Shown here piece by piece: positions 1 through 7,965 of a stretch of DNA of 64,000 bases (its first letter is position 1; each line of letters starts with the position of its first letter). The stretch is from contig CAJTEM010000008.1 of the NCBI GenBank assembly GCA_910575255.1, positions 104,841-168,840 on the forward strand, in the 5' to 3' direction. Below the pieces are notes generated by a model. The model did not search any database and had not been told where the DNA came from. It saw nothing but the letters and a program-made list of their open reading frames with translations. Origin of the DNA: Lachnospiraceae bacterium. Its GTDB lineage: Bacteria > Bacillota > Clostridia > Lachnospirales > Lachnospiraceae. The position numbers and the translations under genes were made by a program.

Positions 1-256
1 CTTGGAACGAGGGGGTCCGCAGCGGGAAATGGTCTGCGGATGTTTCCGGTTTCGAGATCAAGAATTCCTAAAATTTCCGAGTTTTGCGAAAAGCGAAACG
101 AAAACTCAGAAATTTAAGGACTTCTAAATCTCTGCAAAGTCAACATCCGCAGACCATTTCCCGCTGCGGCCCTCCCCTCGTTCCAAGGCTGAACATCCCG
201 TTCTCCGTTCTTTCGAGGCTGGTAAATACCAGCTCTGGAAACCCCACCTCCATGAA
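1..256. repeat. Long hairpin repeat, copy 1 (cut by window edge)
   Basis: Large imperfect inverted repeat downstream of topB. The left arm (1-42) and right arm (about 144-187) pair with each other, apart from a small indel near the outer end. Between them lies the conserved asymmetric core: one side has GTTTCGAGATCAAGAATTCC (54-73), the other has GGACTTCTAAATCTCTGCAA (118-137). A perfect small palindrome, GCTGGTA-TT-TACCAGC, sits at about 218-233. The copy lacks the extra inner hairpin seen in the 33.6 kb and 63.9 kb copies. It may serve as the topB transcription end. The true left end lies outside the window. Confidence 0.8.
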
Positions 257-268
257 AAGCAAGGCTCA

Positions 269-2488
269 TCATTCCAGCTTTATCCCGGAAAGCATCTGGG
301 CCAGGGCATTATTGAGGGGCTCTTCTGACTCCTTCTTCTGCTGGTTCATATACCTTGCCACATCCTTTTTGGAGATTCCGGCCCCTTCCTTCTTCCTGCG
401 TTCCTGAAAAGCCTTCAGCTTCTCCTTATACCCGCAGGCACAGACAAAAATCTGCCCGTCCCCCTTTCCTTTAAGCAGCATTTTCTTGCGGCAGACCGGA
501 CAGCGGGCGTTGGAAGTGCGGGAGATGGTCTCCCGATGGCCGCACTCCCGGTCCTGGCACACCAGCATCTCGCTGTTCTTTCCCTTTACCGCCAGCATCC
601 TTTTGCCGCAGACCGGGCAGCGGGTATTAGTCAGATTGTCATGGCGAAAGCTTCCTTCCCCGACCTTGATCTGACTGGTCAGCTCTTTTGAATACTCCCG
701 GATGGCAGCCATAAAAGCGCTCCTCTTCCGTCTCCCCTTAGCGATCTCCGACAGCTTCATCTCCCAGTCTGCCGTCATCTCCGGCTTTTTTAAGTCCTCC
801 GGCACCAGCTCCAGAAGCTGCTTTGCCTTGGAGGTAAGGAAAATATCCTTTCCCCGTTTTTCCAGCAAAAAGCTGGAAAAAAGCTTCTCGATAATATCCG
901 CTCTGGTGGCCACCGTCCCCAGGCCGCCGGTCTCTCCCAAGGTCTTTGCCAGCTCCCGGTTCCCTGACTCCAGGTAGGCTGCAGGATTCTCCATGGCAGA
1001 AAGCAGAGTGGCCTCATTAAAGGGCGCCGGCGGGCTGGTCTTTCCCTGGGTGAGAGACACTGCCAGCCCTGAAAGAAGCTCCCCCTTCTGCAAGGAAGGA
1101 AGCTGCCGTAATCCAGAGGTCATAAGGGCCTGCTCCTCCTCCGGCACATCCTCCTCATACCCTTCCCCGTCCTTCCAGCCGCAGACCTCCTTCCAGCCGG
1201 GACTTTTCACCACATTCCCCCTGGCCCGAAAATCCTCCCCGCCCAAACTTACCGTCAGACGGGTTTCTTCATACTCATAGGGCGGATAGAGAACAGCCAG
1301 AAAACGGCGCACCACCAGATCGTAGATTTTTCTCTCTTCCACACTCATGTGATCCAATTGCACAAATTGTTCTGTAGGGATGATGGCATGGTGGTCGCTT
1401 ACCTTGCTGTCATCTACAAAAAACATCTTTCCCGAAAGGGGCCGGCTGACCAGCTTTCCTGCCAGCACCTTATAAGGCCCTGTGCCGCAGGCCTTTAAGC
1501 GTTCCTTTATGGTAGGCACAATATCCTGGCTTAAATACCGGGAATCGGTTCTGGGATAGGTGAGAACCTTGTGATTCTCATAGAGCCGCTGCATGATATT
1601 TAAGGTTTCCTTGGCCGAGTATCCAAACTGCCTGTTTGCATCCCGCTGCAGCTCCGTCAGATCGTAGAGCAGAGGGGCAACGATCTTTTTGGGTATCCGG
1701 CGGATCTCTGTCACCTGTGCCTTGCCGCCATTTAACTCTGCCTGAAGCTTCTCCATCCTCTTCCGGTCAAAAGAGCGGCTGCTCCCCGATGCCTTGTCCT
1801 GCCAGGTGAGGGTAAGCCCCAGCTCCCTGCTTTTTGCCTGAAGCCCGTAATAAGGCTGCGGCACAAAATCCCGGATAGCCTTTTCCCTTCTGGCAATCAT
1901 GGCCAGAGTAGGGGTCTGTACCCTGCCGCAGGAAAGCTGGGCATTGTATTTGCAGGTCAACGCCCTGGTGGCATTGATTCCCACCAGCCAGTCCGCCTCC
2001 GCCCGGCACATGGCCGCATCGTAGAGACTGTCATACTCCCTGCCGTCTTTTAAACGGGCAAATCCCTCCCGGATGGCCTTGTCTGTCACAGAGGAAATCC
2101 ACAGACGGCGGATGGGCTTTTTGCAGTTTGCCTTTTTCAGAATCAAACGGGCCACCAGCTCCCCTTCCCTGCCTGCGTCTGTGGCAATAATCACGTCCGA
2201 CACATCCTTCCTGGCAAGCTGGGCTTTGACTGCCGCGTACTGCCTGGCCGTCTGTGGAATCACTCTCAGCTTAAAGGGCTCCGGAAGCATGGGAAGATCC
2301 TCCATCTTCCACTGCTTATATCCGGGATCGTACTCCTCCGGATCCGCCAGCTCCACCAGATGCCCCAGGCCCCAGGTGACGATATACCGTCCGCCCTCCA
2401 GATATCCGTTTCCGGCCTTCCCACATTTCATCACCCGGGCAATATCCCTGGCTACGGAAGGTTTTTCTGCGATAATCAATGATTTCAT
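269..2488 (-). CDS. topB: DNA topoisomerase III (type IA)
   Basis: Type IA topoisomerase, 739 aa, which passes single strands to relax or decatenate DNA. The N-terminus MKSLIIAEKPSVARDIARVM is the typical Toprim start, and ATDAGREGELVAR carries the metal-binding acidic residues. The catalytic tyrosine lies in LTYPRTDSRYL near residue 310. The C-terminus holds two zinc-ribbon units (CPVCGKRM and CPVCRKKM, each followed by a second Cys pair) at about residues 615-690, as in the longer TopB/TraE-like forms of Firmicutes. The start at 2488 is chosen because GGAGG lies just upstream; the frame stays open for 49 more codons, but these run through two hairpin repeats and carry no family residues. 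No conjugation genes are nearby, so it is probably the chromosomal housekeeping copy. Confidence 0.95.
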   Translation of the reverse strand: MKSLIIAEKPSVARDIARVMKCGKAGNGYLEGGRYIVTWGLGHLVELADPEEYDPGYKQWKMEDLPMLPEPFKLRVIPQTARQYAAVKAQLARKDVSDVIIATDAGREGELVARLILKKANCKKPIRRLWISSVTDKAIREGFARLKDGREYDSLYDAAMCRAEADWLVGINATRALTCKYNAQLSCGRVQTPTLAMIARREKAIRDFVPQPYYGLQAKSRELGLTLTWQDKASGSSRSFDRKRMEKLQAELNGGKAQVTEIRRIPKKIVAPLLYDLTELQRDANRQFGYSAKETLNIMQRLYENHKVLTYPRTDSRYLSQDIVPTIKERLKACGTGPYKVLAGKLVSRPLSGKMFFVDDSKVSDHHAIIPTEQFVQLDHMSVEERKIYDLVVRRFLAVLYPPYEYEETRLTVSLGGEDFRARGNVVKSPGWKEVCGWKDGEGYEEDVPEEEQALMTSGLRQLPSLQKGELLSGLAVSLTQGKTSPPAPFNEATLLSAMENPAAYLESGNRELAKTLGETGGLGTVATRADIIEKLFSSFLLEKRGKDIFLTSKAKQLLELVPEDLKKPEMTADWEMKLSEIAKGRRKRSAFMAAIREYSKELTSQIKVGEGSFRHDNLTNTRCPVCGKRMLAVKGKNSEMLVCQDRECGHRETISRTSNARCPVCRKKMLLKGKGDGQIFVCACGYKEKLKAFQERRKKEGAGISKKDVARYMNQQKKESEEPLNNALAQMLSGIKLE

Positions 2489-2508
2489 TATTTCCTCCAT
2501 TCTATGCA

Positions 2509-2551
2509 TGCCCCGCTTTATCGGGCATTGCATGCCCCGCTTTATCGGGCA
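2509..2551 (-). repeat. Two tandem small hairpins in the topB leader
   Basis: The 19-bp sequence TGCCCCGCTTTATCGGGCA occurs twice, at 2509-2527 and 2533-2551, and once more at 56579-56597. Read on the minus strand each forms a short hairpin (TGCCC/GGGCA stem). The pair sits about 20 nt upstream of the topB start codon and close to its ribosome binding site, so it could affect mRNA stability or translation. That role is inference. Confidence 0.65.
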
Positions 2552-2732
2552 CAAACAGGTATTCTTGTCCTCAGTGGATAAGGAGATACCCGCCCCAAAT
2601 GCCGCCCGGCGGCGGCAGACGGAACAAATTCTCATTTATCATATCACGTTTCCTTCCTCAGTTCCACCATCTTTAATCGCAAACACAATTTCCCAGATGT
2701 TTTCCACCCCGTTCCGGTATGCTCTGTCATGC

Positions 2733-3014
2733 TCAGTCAAAATCCCACCGCTTCTCCACATCAAAGCAGGCATACTCCCCATAGCCTCCGGATTGTTGGT
2801 ATCCCTCATATCCGGCCCTCACCGCCTGGGCAAAATCGGCCAGGCAGGTGCCCTCCAGATAATCCAAATCCCCGAAACACAAAAGCTCAAACTGCTCCTT
2901 CATCAGATGCAGCAGCTCATCATCCGTGATCTCATCCTCCATCTCATTTTTATACAGGTAAAATATATCCGTAAATATCCCCCTTTTCTTTTGATAAAGT
3001 ACGATAACCAGCAT
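2733..3014 (-). CDS. Hypothetical acidic protein, possibly 5'-truncated by repeat
   Basis: Short frame of about 93 aa, not recognised. It is rich in acidic and aromatic residues (EMEDEITDDELLHLMKEQF, then GYEGYQQSGGYGEYACFDV). No clear ribosome binding site precedes any Met. Candidate starts are the Met at 3014, or the Met of MEDEI further in. The frame stays open into the repeat at 3019-3103, so its original 5' end may have been displaced or replaced by that element. It lies between topB and the LacI-type regulator. It could be a decaying gene. Confidence 0.4.
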   Translation of the reverse strand: MLVIVLYQKKRGIFTDIFYLYKNEMEDEITDDELLHLMKEQFELLCFGDLDYLEGTCLADFAQAVRAGYEGYQQSGGYGEYACFDVEKRWDFD

Positions 3015-3018
3015 GTTA

Positions 3019-3103
3019 CTGTTCACAGGCAATGTCAGTAAGTTAAGGAATCGCGAAGCACAGCCAGGGAAACGCTTAACTAACTGACATTGGGTGTGAA
3101 CAG
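3019..3103. repeat. Short deletion form of the long hairpin repeat
   Basis: An 85-bp element with ends CTGTTCACAGGCAATGTCAG and CTGACATTGGGTGTGAACAG, matching the outer ends of the 33.6 kb copy. It keeps the left outer part as far as AGGGAAACG and then jumps to CTTAACTAACTGACATT. Both arms and the core are missing. The junction lies at a GAAACG hexamer that is present on both sides in the full copy. Confidence 0.8.
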
Positions 3104-3136
3104 CGTTATAGCATCATACATCTGATATCACCAGTC

Positions 3137-3165
3137 TTGTATTGGGGGCTGATTTATGGTATGAT
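3137..3165 (+). promoter_or_regulatory. Sigma-A type promoter for the LacI-family gene
   Basis: TTGTAT at 3137-3142, a 17-bp spacer, then TATGAT at 3160-3165. It lies about 90 bp upstream of the start codon at 3256. An imperfect repeat, ggatatctgc ... gcagatatcc (3179-3188 and 3211-3220), lies between promoter and gene and could be an operator for self-control. Confidence 0.6.
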
Positions 3166-3255
3166 AATAGTGGAAAAAGGATATCTGCATGCCAGGCTGA
3201 TAAAGCTCCCGCAGATATCCTTTAATTCCATTATTTTCAAAGGAGTTCCCCCATT

Positions 3256-4281
3256 ATGGCAAAGAAAAATATCACCTTCAGCGACATTGCCCAATATACC
3301 GGATTTTCCAAAACTACGATTTCCCGCTATTTTAATAATCCGGATTCCCTGACACTGGAAAACCAACAGAAGATCGCAGATGCCCTGACTGCTCTTGACT
3401 ATAAGGAGAATAAAGTTGCCCGCATTCTGGCAAACGGCAAGACAGAATTTGTCGGTATTCTCATTCCCAACCTCTACCTGCACTATTATTCGCAGGTTTT
3501 AAATCAGATTCTTTCCACTTATGAAACCTATGGCTATAAGTTTCTCGTATTTGTCTGCAATGATAAGGAAGAGACCGAGCGGCAATACATCCGGGAACTC
3601 CTGGCTTATCAGATTGAAGGCATGATCGTCCTGAGCCATACGATCTCTTCTGAAGAGCTTGCCTCCTATGATATCCCGATTGTGACGATTGAAAGAGAGG
3701 ATCGTTACACCTGCAGTGTCAACACGGACAATTACATGGGCGGACTCCAGGCTGCCAGCCTTCTTTATAAGAATGGCTGTGATATTTTGATCCATGTCAA
3801 TGCCGATATCTCCCCGGAGGTTCCTGCCTATGGACGGATTCAGGGCTTTCAGGATATCTGTCAGGAGCACGGCATCCCCCATGAGCTGATTCTTACGCAT
3901 CTGGGCAGCAGCTATGCGGAGGCTTCCGGCCATATTCTCCGCATCTTCGAAGCCCTTGCTGCCAAATATGAAGGGAAACGGAAGGGAGTCTTTATGCCCA
4001 ATGACACCCATGCCAATGTCCTGCTGAATCTGCTGGTCCGCAAATACGGAACCTTTCCGGATGATTACCGCCTGGTCGGCTTTGACAATTCCCCGATCTC
4101 CAGTGAGGCAATCATTCCCACCAGTACAGTCGGACAGCAGATCGATACGCTTGCCCGGGAGGCTATGGAGCTTTTGGTACTGCAGATGAATGAACGCAAA
4201 AAACGCAGACCGGTTCCGCTCGAACAACCCATCCACAAAATCATACCGCCCGTTTTGATCCGCAGGGAAACCACCCGGTAG
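3256..4281 (+). CDS. LacI/GalR-family transcriptional regulator
   Basis: DNA-binding repressor-type protein of 341 aa, the usual length for the family. The first 50 residues form the LacI helix-turn-helix (ITFSDIAQYTGFSKTTISRY) and hinge helix (KVARILANGKTEFVGILIPN). The rest is a periplasmic-binding-protein-like effector domain (from about residue 60), ending with the family's LVGFDNSPISS and dimerisation region. AAAGGAG precedes the ATG. The sugar or other effector cannot be told: the next gene on this strand is tRNA-Arg and no sugar operon is adjacent. An inverted repeat between its promoter and start suggests autoregulation. Confidence 0.9.
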   Translation: MAKKNITFSDIAQYTGFSKTTISRYFNNPDSLTLENQQKIADALTALDYKENKVARILANGKTEFVGILIPNLYLHYYSQVLNQILSTYETYGYKFLVFVCNDKEETERQYIRELLAYQIEGMIVLSHTISSEELASYDIPIVTIEREDRYTCSVNTDNYMGGLQAASLLYKNGCDILIHVNADISPEVPAYGRIQGFQDICQEHGIPHELILTHLGSSYAEASGHILRIFEALAAKYEGKRKGVFMPNDTHANVLLNLLVRKYGTFPDDYRLVGFDNSPISSEAIIPTSTVGQQIDTLAREAMELLVLQMNERKKRRPVPLEQPIHKIIPPVLIRRETTR

Positions 4282-4335
4282 ACCTCCGCAAACACAATTA
4301 GATTTATGATTTTTTCAAAATACTTCAAAATACAG

Positions 4336-4364
4336 TTGACAAAAGTAAGATTTTGGAGTAGAAT
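4336..4364 (+). promoter_or_regulatory. Promoter of tRNA-Arg
   Basis: Consensus TTGACA (4336-4341), a 17-bp spacer and TAGAAT (4359-4364), about 43 bp upstream of the tRNA. It resembles the promoter of the tRNA-Met gene at 31413-31441. Confidence 0.8.
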
Positions 4365-4406
4365 ATGTACTGTTGCAGAGGTAATCCTCGCACATCAATT
4401 TCATAT

Positions 4407-4480
4407 GTGTGCGTAGCTCAGCTGGATAGAGCACTTGGCTACGGACCAAGGTGTCGGGAGTTCGAATCTTCTCGCGCACG
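4407..4480 (+). tRNA. tRNA-Arg (anticodon ACG)
   Basis: 74-nt cloverleaf: acceptor GTGTGCG pairs with CGCGCAC (one G-U), D stem GCTC/GAGC, anticodon stem CTTGG/CCAAG with loop CTACGGA giving anticodon ACG, T arm GGGAG-TTCGAAT-CTTCT, discriminator G. CCA is not encoded. It reads CGN arginine codons after A34-to-inosine editing. Confidence 0.95.
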
Positions 4481-4486
4481 TATATC

Positions 4487-4523
4487 AAAAAGAGTATTTA
4501 TCGAAAGATAGATACTCTTTTTG
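4487..4523 (+). terminator. Intrinsic terminator after tRNA-Arg
   Basis: Stem AAAAAGAGTATTTATC pairs with GATAGATACTCTTTTT around a GAAA loop, ending in a T run. The same hairpin type, with a compensating base change, follows tRNA-Met at 31572. Confidence 0.85.
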
Positions 4524-4526
4524 ATT

Positions 4527-4549
4527 TCATAGGAAATTGCGTCCTATAA
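4527..4549. repeat. CATAGGA-type small palindrome
   Basis: TCATAGGA ... TCCTATAA hairpin, the reverse orientation of the CATAGGA...TCCTATG hairpin that ends the repeats at 16.9, 17.1, 37.2, 60.7 and 60.9 kb. It lies between the tRNA-Arg terminator and the MATE gene. Confidence 0.6.
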
Positions 4550-4555
4550 AACTGC

Positions 4556-4592
4556 AAAAGGAGGCTTTCCGTTTCCCTGAAAACCTCCCCCT
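4556..4592 (-). terminator. Probable terminator after first MATE gene
   Basis: On the minus strand GGAGG-TTTTC pairs with GGAAAG-CCTCC, followed by TTTTG. It starts 11 bp past the stop codon of the MATE gene at 4603. Confidence 0.6.
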
Positions 4593-4602
4593 GACCACTT
4601 TT

Positions 4603-6000
4603 TCAGACCCTGAAAGCCACTGCGCTATCCTTCTCTTGTTCTCCCTGTAACCGCTTTAACTCCTTTAACACTCCCAGAACAATTCCGGTTGCCAGGAGAA
4701 AGGTAAAGACATCTGCCAGCGGCTGTGCAATCTGTACACCAAGCACCCCGAATACTTTCGGGAAAATCAGCAGTGACGGGATCAGGAACAATCCCTGCCG
4801 CCCCATCGCCACCAGAGAGGCCCGAAAGCCATAGCCGATCGACTGGGTCAGCATATTCACCATAATCACCCAGGCCTGAATCGGCATGGTCAGAAGCTGA
4901 AGGCGCAGTGCCAGGGTGCCGATCTCGATCACCTGCAGATCCTCCCGCCGGAAGGCAGTAACGATCGGACGGCTGAAGATAAATGCCACTGTACCGAAGA
5001 TTGTCAGCATCAGCACTGCCACCTTCACGCAGAACCAGTATGCCTCCAGTACCCGGTCATAACGCCTGGCGCCGAAATTAAAGCCGCATACCGGCTGGAA
5101 GCCCTGGCCGAAGCCAATGAGGCTGGAATTGATAAACATCATAAATCGGGTCACGATCGACATCGCCGCAATCGCTGCGTCCCCGTAAGGTCCGGCCGCA
5201 AAATTCAGCACAACTGCTGCCGCACTGGCGAGTCCCTGACGGCAGAAGGACGGCAGGCCGGCATGGAGAATCTCCCCGTATATCTTAAGCCCTGGGCGGA
5301 ATCGGGAGATCTGAATCCGGATGCAGTCCTCATGGGAATTGCACTGATACAGCAAAATGGAAAAACTGATCATCTGACTGGCCATCGTCGCAATCGCCGC
5401 ACCGGAAATCCCCATGCCAAAGCCAAAGATCAAAATCGGATCCAGAATCATATTCAGAATGCCTCCCGTGGTAATGCCCACCATCGCCAGCATCGCGCTC
5501 CCCTGCGCACGCAGAATATTATTCATCACAAACGAGCACATCATAAAAGGCGCTGCAATGAGGATATACCTGGCATAATCCTGTGCATAAGGGGCGATCG
5601 TAACTGTTGCTCCCAGAAAATATACCATCTGCCGGGAAAACAGCATCCCAAACACCAGAAACAGGATTCCGATAAGCCCTGCCGTAAAAAAGGCTGTTGC
5701 CGCAAACACACTGGCTCTCTCCTCCTCCCGGTTCCCCAGAGCACGGGAGATGTTATTGCCGCTGCCCATTCCCAGAGTAAAGCCTACCGCCTGAATCATC
5801 GCCATGGCCGAGAAGATGATTCCTACCGCTCCTGAGGCACTGGTTCCGATCTGACTGACAAAAAAGGTATCTGCCATATTATAGATCGATGTCACCAGCA
5901 TACTGATGATCGTAGGCACTGCCAGCCTCGGAATTAGCTGATTGACCGGCGTCTGCACCATTTGTTTGAATTTTTCTTCCTTTGTCAATGTCTTTGCCAC
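4603..6000 (-). CDS. MATE-family efflux transporter
   Basis: Multidrug and toxin extrusion type membrane transporter of 465 aa with about 12 hydrophobic segments, which exports cationic compounds using a Na+ or H+ gradient. The N-terminus has the family pattern QLIPRLAVPTIISMLVTSIY and the segment NMADTFFVSQIG. The second half repeats the fold (GLPSFCRQGLASAAAVVLN). It is followed, in the direction of transcription, by a tRNA-side terminator and preceded by a small membrane protein and a second MATE gene on the same strand, with only 35 bp between, so the three are probably co-transcribed. The substrate is unknown. Confidence 0.9.
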   Translation of the reverse strand: MAKTLTKEEKFKQMVQTPVNQLIPRLAVPTIISMLVTSIYNMADTFFVSQIGTSASGAVGIIFSAMAMIQAVGFTLGMGSGNNISRALGNREEERASVFAATAFFTAGLIGILFLVFGMLFSRQMVYFLGATVTIAPYAQDYARYILIAAPFMMCSFVMNNILRAQGSAMLAMVGITTGGILNMILDPILIFGFGMGISGAAIATMASQMISFSILLYQCNSHEDCIRIQISRFRPGLKIYGEILHAGLPSFCRQGLASAAAVVLNFAAGPYGDAAIAAMSIVTRFMMFINSSLIGFGQGFQPVCGFNFGARRYDRVLEAYWFCVKVAVLMLTIFGTVAFIFSRPIVTAFRREDLQVIEIGTLALRLQLLTMPIQAWVIMVNMLTQSIGYGFRASLVAMGRQGLFLIPSLLIFPKVFGVLGVQIAQPLADVFTFLLATGIVLGVLKELKRLQGEQEKDSAVAFRV

Positions 6001-6035
6001 AGCTTCTCCTCCTTATCCTCCTTGAGTACTCCCTT

Positions 6036-6398
6036 CTATATCTGTCCGGAGCAGGCTCCCAGAAAAAGAATCATGCAGGGAAATGCTGTCAGAATTCCCA
6101 GTATCATCTCTACGACAGAGATCATCCTCCACTTTCTGACCTCATCGGGTTTTAGCTCTCCATTGGACTTTTTTAATCTGAAGTATCCCAGGCCACCGCA
6201 GATGATTCCGCAGACAGGAGCAACCGGGCATAAAAACAGATACACCACCCCGGTAAAAATCCCCAGCATACGCAGCAGGGGGCTGTCCCACCACGAGGAA
6301 ACGACTGACCCCAGCCACCAGAATATGATAATCAAAAACATGATTTCAAACAGTACCATCGTAAACTTCAAAGCCAGCCTGATTCGATTCTGGGTCAT
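6036..6398 (-). CDS. Small membrane protein between two MATE genes
   Basis: 120-aa protein with about three hydrophobic segments (VLFEIMFLIIIFWWLG; GVVYLFLCPVAPVCGIICGG; VVEMILGILTAFPCMILFLG) and a charged loop KKSNGELKPDEVRKW. Not assigned to a family; it resembles small DUF4190-like membrane proteins. The start at 6398 overlaps the stop codon of the upstream MATE gene by ATGA, which points to coupled translation. The frame runs open upstream, but that part is the MATE gene read out of frame. It may be an accessory of the exporter pair; this is inference. Confidence 0.7.
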   Translation of the reverse strand: MTQNRIRLALKFTMVLFEIMFLIIIFWWLGSVVSSWWDSPLLRMLGIFTGVVYLFLCPVAPVCGIICGGLGYFRLKKSNGELKPDEVRKWRMISVVEMILGILTAFPCMILFLGACSGQI

Positions 6399-7771
6399 CC
6401 CTTTCCTCCTTCCCTCCGTCCGGTGCCGAAAGCCTGCAGATGCTTCAGCACCCAGAAATAATACAGCACAAAAACCACACCCTTGGCAATGCTGGTCGCA
6501 GTAAGCGCCCACCAGATGCCGTCCAGGCCCAGCCCGGTTCCTGTCAGAAAAACAGCCAGCGGAAGCCTTGCCGCTGTCAGCACAATCGTGATCACGGAGC
6601 AGGACAGGGTCTTTCCCAGTCCCTGCAGCGCCCCCACTGTCAGTAATTCCTCGCACATCGGCATCTGCCCGATTCCCAGGATCACCAGATAGCTGATTCC
6701 GAGCGGCACCACCTCTGCCTCCTGGATAAAGATCCGAAAAATCGCTTCCGCCCCAAAAATCAGCAGACAGGAGGTAAATGTCCCCCACAGCCCGATGATT
6801 GCCAACGCAGTCTGATACCCCTTTTTCACCCTCTCGTAAAGCCTTGCACCATAATTCTGCCCGGTAAAAGCATTCATCGCAGATCCAAAGCCCTCTGCAG
6901 TCATCCAGGAGATGCACTCCACCTGGCCGCCGATTCGCTGAACGGCTACCGCCGCATCTCCCCAGGTCGCCACCATCCGCGTCAGTACCATGGAAATTCC
7001 CGAATACAGCATACTCTGCAGGGAGGAAGGTACTCCCAGCTTCAGAATCACCTGAAAATACCGCAGGTCCGTCCGATGCCACAGATAAAGCTTATCGAAC
7101 AATATGGTATCCTTAGATGCCCTCCACATCATAACTGCTGTCACCGTCATCTGTGCCGTCACGGTAGCCGCTGCCGCGCCTGCTGCCTCCATCCGCGGAA
7201 ACGGGCCGATTCCGAAAATCAGCAGAGGATCCAGCACCATGTTCATCACCAGCCCGGTAGCATTCGCCAGAAACGGAGTTCTGCTGTCTCCGATAGCCGT
7301 AAATAATCCCGTCATTGTCTGATTCAGAAAGGAAAACAGGATCAGTCCACCGGTAATTCTTAAGTAAATCCGGGCATCCCCGACTATCTTCTCACTGGTA
7401 AGGCCAAAAAACCCGATCAGCCTTCCGGCAAACAGATTGACAATAAGGGCAAATGACAAGGCTAAAAGGATCGTCATCTGAACCGCTCCCCGCCCATATT
7501 CCACGGCTTCACGGCTTTCGCCCTCTCCCAGGCTGTGTGCCACCTTAATCTGTCCCCCCATCCGCGCCAGAGTTACGATTCCCGAGGACAGCCACGTATA
7601 CATCCCCGCCGCACCTACCGCAGCCACCGCAGCGCTTCCCACCCGTCCGATCCACGCCATGTCTGTCAGGTTATACGCGGTCTGCACCAAAGAGGTTGCC
7701 ATAATCGGCAATGCCAGCCCGGTCAGCGAGCGAAGAATTCTCCCATGTAATAAATCGATATGACGTTTCAT
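6395..7771 (-). CDS. MATE-family efflux transporter
   Basis: 458-aa MATE exporter with the hallmark start LTGLALPIMATSLVQTAYNL followed by TDMAWIGRVG, and a second-half LGVPSSLQSMLYSGISM. The start at 7771 (MKRHIDLL) fits the family. The longer frame adds 29 residues without family similarity; the ribosome binding site (GAAGCAGG) is weak. It ends in an ATGA overlap with the 120-aa membrane protein. It differs clearly in sequence from the MATE protein at 4603, so this is not a recent duplication. Confidence 0.88.
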   Translation of the reverse strand: MKRHIDLLHGRILRSLTGLALPIMATSLVQTAYNLTDMAWIGRVGSAAVAAVGAAGMYTWLSSGIVTLARMGGQIKVAHSLGEGESREAVEYGRGAVQMTILLALSFALIVNLFAGRLIGFFGLTSEKIVGDARIYLRITGGLILFSFLNQTMTGLFTAIGDSRTPFLANATGLVMNMVLDPLLIFGIGPFPRMEAAGAAAATVTAQMTVTAVMMWRASKDTILFDKLYLWHRTDLRYFQVILKLGVPSSLQSMLYSGISMVLTRMVATWGDAAVAVQRIGGQVECISWMTAEGFGSAMNAFTGQNYGARLYERVKKGYQTALAIIGLWGTFTSCLLIFGAEAIFRIFIQEAEVVPLGISYLVILGIGQMPMCEELLTVGALQGLGKTLSCSVITIVLTAARLPLAVFLTGTGLGLDGIWWALTATSIAKGVVFVLYYFWVLKHLQAFGTGRREGGKG

Positions 7772-7965
7772 CCTGCTTCTTTCCCTTCCCTCATCTGATG
7801 CCGCAATGCAGTGCCGGATCCAATACAAGGGACCGCTGCAGCATCCGACATCTTGCAATCTACGGCCAAAGCCCGCCTGGCTTTTTGTGCCATGCCCCGC
7901 ATCATTCTGTCATCTTACAACGGCCCCTGTTATGATAGACAAACCAAAAGGGTAGGTTCTCAGTC

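Noticed and set aside
269..2488. Topoisomerase III as a sign of a conjugative element
   Set aside because: No relaxase, type IV secretion or integrase genes lie within the window, and the neighbours are ordinary chromosomal genes.
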